Below are positions 62,009-64,000 of a DNA stretch of 64,000 nt, in pieces. The notes under the pieces were generated by a model. The model was not told where the DNA came from, did not search any database, and worked only from the letters and a program-made list of their open reading frames with translations. Numbering within the stretch: position 1 is the stretch's first letter; every line of letters starts with the position of its first letter. Source of the DNA: Paracoccus sp. MBLB3053 (lineage in GTDB: Bacteria; Pseudomonadota; Alphaproteobacteria; Rhodobacterales; Rhodobacteraceae); the NCBI RefSeq assembly GCF_031822435.1, contig NZ_JAVQLW010000001.1:1738501-1802500 (forward strand). Reading direction: 5' to 3'. A program made the position numbers and the translations under genes.

Positions 62009-63622
62009 ATGGCGGAATGGTGGCGTGACGCGGTAATCTATCAGATCTACCCCCGCAGCTTTCAGGACAGTGACGGCGACGGCATCGGGGACCTGCCCGG
62101 GATCACCCGCCGGCTGGACCATGTCGCGGCACTTGGCGCGGATGCGATCTGGCTTTCGCCCATCTTCACCTCGCCCATGAAGGACATGGGCTATGACGTC
62201 TCGAACTATACCGATATCGACCCGCTTTTCGGCACGCTGGCGGATTTCGACGCGCTGGTGGCACGGGCACATGAACTGGGCATCAAGGTCATCATCGACA
62301 AGGTGATCAGCCATTCCAGCGACAAGCACCCCTGGTTCGCGGAAAGCCGTCGCGACAGGACGAACCCGCGGGCAGACTGGTATGTCTGGGCGGATCCCAA
62401 GCCGGACGGAACGCCACCGAACAACTGGCCCTCGGTCTTTGGTGGCCCGGCCTGGGAATGGGAACCGCGCCGGCGCCAATACTACATGCACAACTTTCTG
62501 ATCGAGCAGCCCGACCTGAACGTCTGGAATCCCGAAGTGCAGGTCGCATTGCTTGACGCGATGCGTTTCTGGCTGGAACGGGGCGTCGACGGCTTCCGGC
62601 TGGATACGGTGAACTACTATTTCCACGACCGTGATCTGCGCGACAATCCGCCCAACCCAAAGCATACCGGGCCCGACACGTTCGGGTTCCAGCTTCACAT
62701 CCATTCCAAGAACCGGCCCGAGAATATCGCATTCCTGCGTCGCCTGCGTGCCCTGACCGATGAATACGATGCCCGGATGATGGTGGGGGAGGTCGGCGAT
62801 GGCGGACAGGCCGCCATCGACATCATGGCCGAATACACCATGGGCGAGGATCGCCTGCACATGTGCTATTCGTTCGAGATGCTCAGCCCCGACTTCACCC
62901 CGGCCCATTTTCGACGCGCGATCGAAGGGGTGCGGCTTGGCGCGCCCGACGGGCATTCCTGCTGGAGTTTTTCGAACCACGACGTGGTGCGGCATGTGAC
63001 CCGCTGGGCCGCTCACGCGCTGGACCCGGACGTTCTGGCGCGGCAGGCCATCGCCATGCTCTGCTCGTTTCCGGGTGCGATCTGCCTCTATCAGGGGGAA
63101 GAATTAGGGCAGACGGAAGCCGAGCTCGTCTATGAGGAACTGACTGATCCGCCCGCCCTGCGCTTCTGGCCAGAGATCAAGGGCCGTGACGGTTGCCGCA
63201 CGCCGATGGTCTGGGAAGCGACCGCGCTGAATGGCGGATTTTCTCAGGGCAAGCCCTGGTTGCCGATCAAGTCTGCCCAGGCGGCGCGGGCGGTGGATCT
63301 GCAAGCCGCCCAGGCGGACAGCGTGCTTTCTGCCTATCAGAAGACCATTGCCTTCCGGAAATCCCAACCGGCGCTGCGCTGGGGCGATATCGCGTTTCTC
63401 GATCTGCCCGAACCGCTCCTGGCATTCACGCGCGAGCACGGCGGTGAAAGGCTGACCTGTGTTTTCAATCTCTCTGGCAACCCTGCCAGCCTGAAGCTGG
63501 CTTCCGATGCGGCGCTCTGCGGGCCTTCAGTCGCCACGCTGAAGGCGCATCGGCTGGATCTGCCCGCGAACGGGTTTGCCTGGATCTCCGGTGAAGGGTC
63601 AATCCTGCGCGCTGGTCGCTGA
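62009..63622 (+). CDS. GH13 alpha-glucosidase / oligo-1,6-glucosidase type
   Basis: Glycoside hydrolase family 13 protein of 537 residues without a signal peptide, so it is cytoplasmic. It begins WWRDAVIYQIYPRSFQDSDG, then GDGIGDLPGITRRLDH. The catalytic sites are GFRLDTVNYYFHD with the nucleophile Asp, VGEVGDGG with the acid Glu, and FSNHDVVRHV with the Asp. It probably cleaves short alpha-glucosides, including glycogen-derived oligosaccharides, given the divergent glg operon. ATG 62009 is preferred because AGAGGG precedes it; ATG 61964 and TTG 61946 are also in frame. It overlaps the convergent FAD gene by 24 bases. Confidence 0.92.
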   Translation: MAEWWRDAVIYQIYPRSFQDSDGDGIGDLPGITRRLDHVAALGADAIWLSPIFTSPMKDMGYDVSNYTDIDPLFGTLADFDALVARAHELGIKVIIDKVISHSSDKHPWFAESRRDRTNPRADWYVWADPKPDGTPPNNWPSVFGGPAWEWEPRRRQYYMHNFLIEQPDLNVWNPEVQVALLDAMRFWLERGVDGFRLDTVNYYFHDRDLRDNPPNPKHTGPDTFGFQLHIHSKNRPENIAFLRRLRALTDEYDARMMVGEVGDGGQAAIDIMAEYTMGEDRLHMCYSFEMLSPDFTPAHFRRAIEGVRLGAPDGHSCWSFSNHDVVRHVTRWAAHALDPDVLARQAIAMLCSFPGAICLYQGEELGQTEAELVYEELTDPPALRFWPEIKGRDGCRTPMVWEATALNGGFSQGKPWLPIKSAQAARAVDLQAAQADSVLSAYQKTIAFRKSQPALRWGDIAFLDLPEPLLAFTREHGGERLTCVFNLSGNPASLKLASDAALCGPSVATLKAHRLDLPANGFAWISGEGSILRAGR

Positions 63623-64000
63623 GCGTCGTGGCACGGGGGCAAGCTCGGCCGCGATCCGCGCGGCCACGCCTTCCGCATGGGCTGTCACCTCGGGAATGCC
63701 CATGAGTTCGCCGATATGCCCACGTGCAAGCGGCCCCGCGACATGGAGGCGGGGGGTGGGCCGCGCATCCGCACCGACGGCCAGGCTGTGATCGGTTACC
63801 TCGAGCCCCAGCCCCAGCGGATCGGCGCGGATCAGGCCTTCGCGCGACATTGCGCTGAGCAGCGCCGAGGAACCGACGATTCCGCCATGCGCCGGGCCTG
63901 TGGTCAGGATAACGGCGTCGAAGGTCTCGGTCGTGGTTTCGCCTCCGCGCGCATGCCATGTCACGACAAGGCCTTTTTCGGACGTCTCCGCCCGGATGAG
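63599..64000 (-). CDS. FAD/NAD(P)-binding oxidoreductase, C-terminal part (runs off right edge)
   Basis: The last 133 codons of a longer gene whose start lies beyond the window. The sequence FDAVILTTGPAHGGIVGSSA, LGLEVTDHSLAVGADARPTP and RLHVAGPLARGHIGELMGIP matches the C-terminus of YdhS-type FAD/NAD(P)-binding proteins, with the Thr-Gly-Pro and Ala-Gly-Pro turns that line the dinucleotide sites. The function of that group is not established. Its end overlaps the convergent alpha-glucosidase by 24 bases. Confidence 0.8.
   Translation of the reverse strand, partial: LIRAETSEKGLVVTWHARGGETTTETFDAVILTTGPAHGGIVGSSALLSAMSREGLIRADPLGLGLEVTDHSLAVGADARPTPRLHVAGPLARGHIGELMGIPEVTAHAEGVAARIAAELAPVPRRSATSAQD

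Overview
The window reads as a chromosomal segment of a GC-rich alphaproteobacterium of the Rhodobacteraceae/Paracoccaceae, most likely Paracoccus or a close relative. The reasons are the split ATP synthase (an F1-only atpHAGDC operon), the phaZ / phaC-phaP-phaR cluster with a CTGC-N3-GCAG PhaR operator as known from Paracoccus denitrificans, the nadABC operon and the strong G/C bias at third codon positions. The species is inferred from gene content and motifs, not from a database match.

Layout. 1-8.4 kb: atpHAGDC, an H-type lectin gene, an alpha/beta hydrolase coupled to a DsbA-fold isomerase, and prs. 8.4-15 kb: CoA-binding protein, YHS-domain secreted protein, rlmB, tRNA-Tyr, a FrnE-like DsbA protein, a truncated adenylate-forming protein, a cold-shock protein and thrS. 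15-21 kb: a hydrolase and the polyhydroxyalkanoate (PHA) genes phaZ, phaC, phaP and phaR, then tRNA-Ser(GGA). 21.1-23.6 kb: a decayed island beside tRNA-Ser with an orphan Phd-type antitoxin, a cytosine methyltransferase cut off before its last motifs, and a tyrosine-recombinase fragment.

23.6-32.8 kb is the most unusual part. One operon encodes a type I secretion adaptor, its ABC exporter, a 664-residue repeat protein, and a 641-residue protein of extreme low complexity (Gln every second residue, then Asn every fourth residue, then about 300 residues of Gly-rich sequence). The last two share a short repeat motif. Divergent from them are a LuxR-type regulator, a HEPN-like protein and a 40-residue ORF. 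I interpret this as an uncharacterised secreted-fibre or matrix system with its own regulator.

33-45.7 kb: a glycine-zipper lipoprotein, a DASS/SLC13-type permease with TrkA-C domains, a four-gene surface-lipid modification operon (GT2, LAB_N protein, GT39, LpxF-like PAP2 phosphatase), a MarR regulator, pabB-pabC, nadA-nadB-nadC and ybaK. 45.8-52.2 kb: a YdcSTUV/PotFGHI-type ABC importer with a gamma-aminobutyraldehyde dehydrogenase and a LysR regulator, probably for putrescine-type substrates. 52.3-63.6 kb: glycogen metabolism, glgB-glgC-glgA-glgX-glgP, with a divergent GH13 alpha-glucosidase. The window ends in a partial FAD/NAD(P)-binding protein.

Taken together the region covers energy conversion, two carbon reserves (PHA and glycogen), cofactor synthesis and cell-surface construction, with one degraded mobile region next to a tRNA gene.
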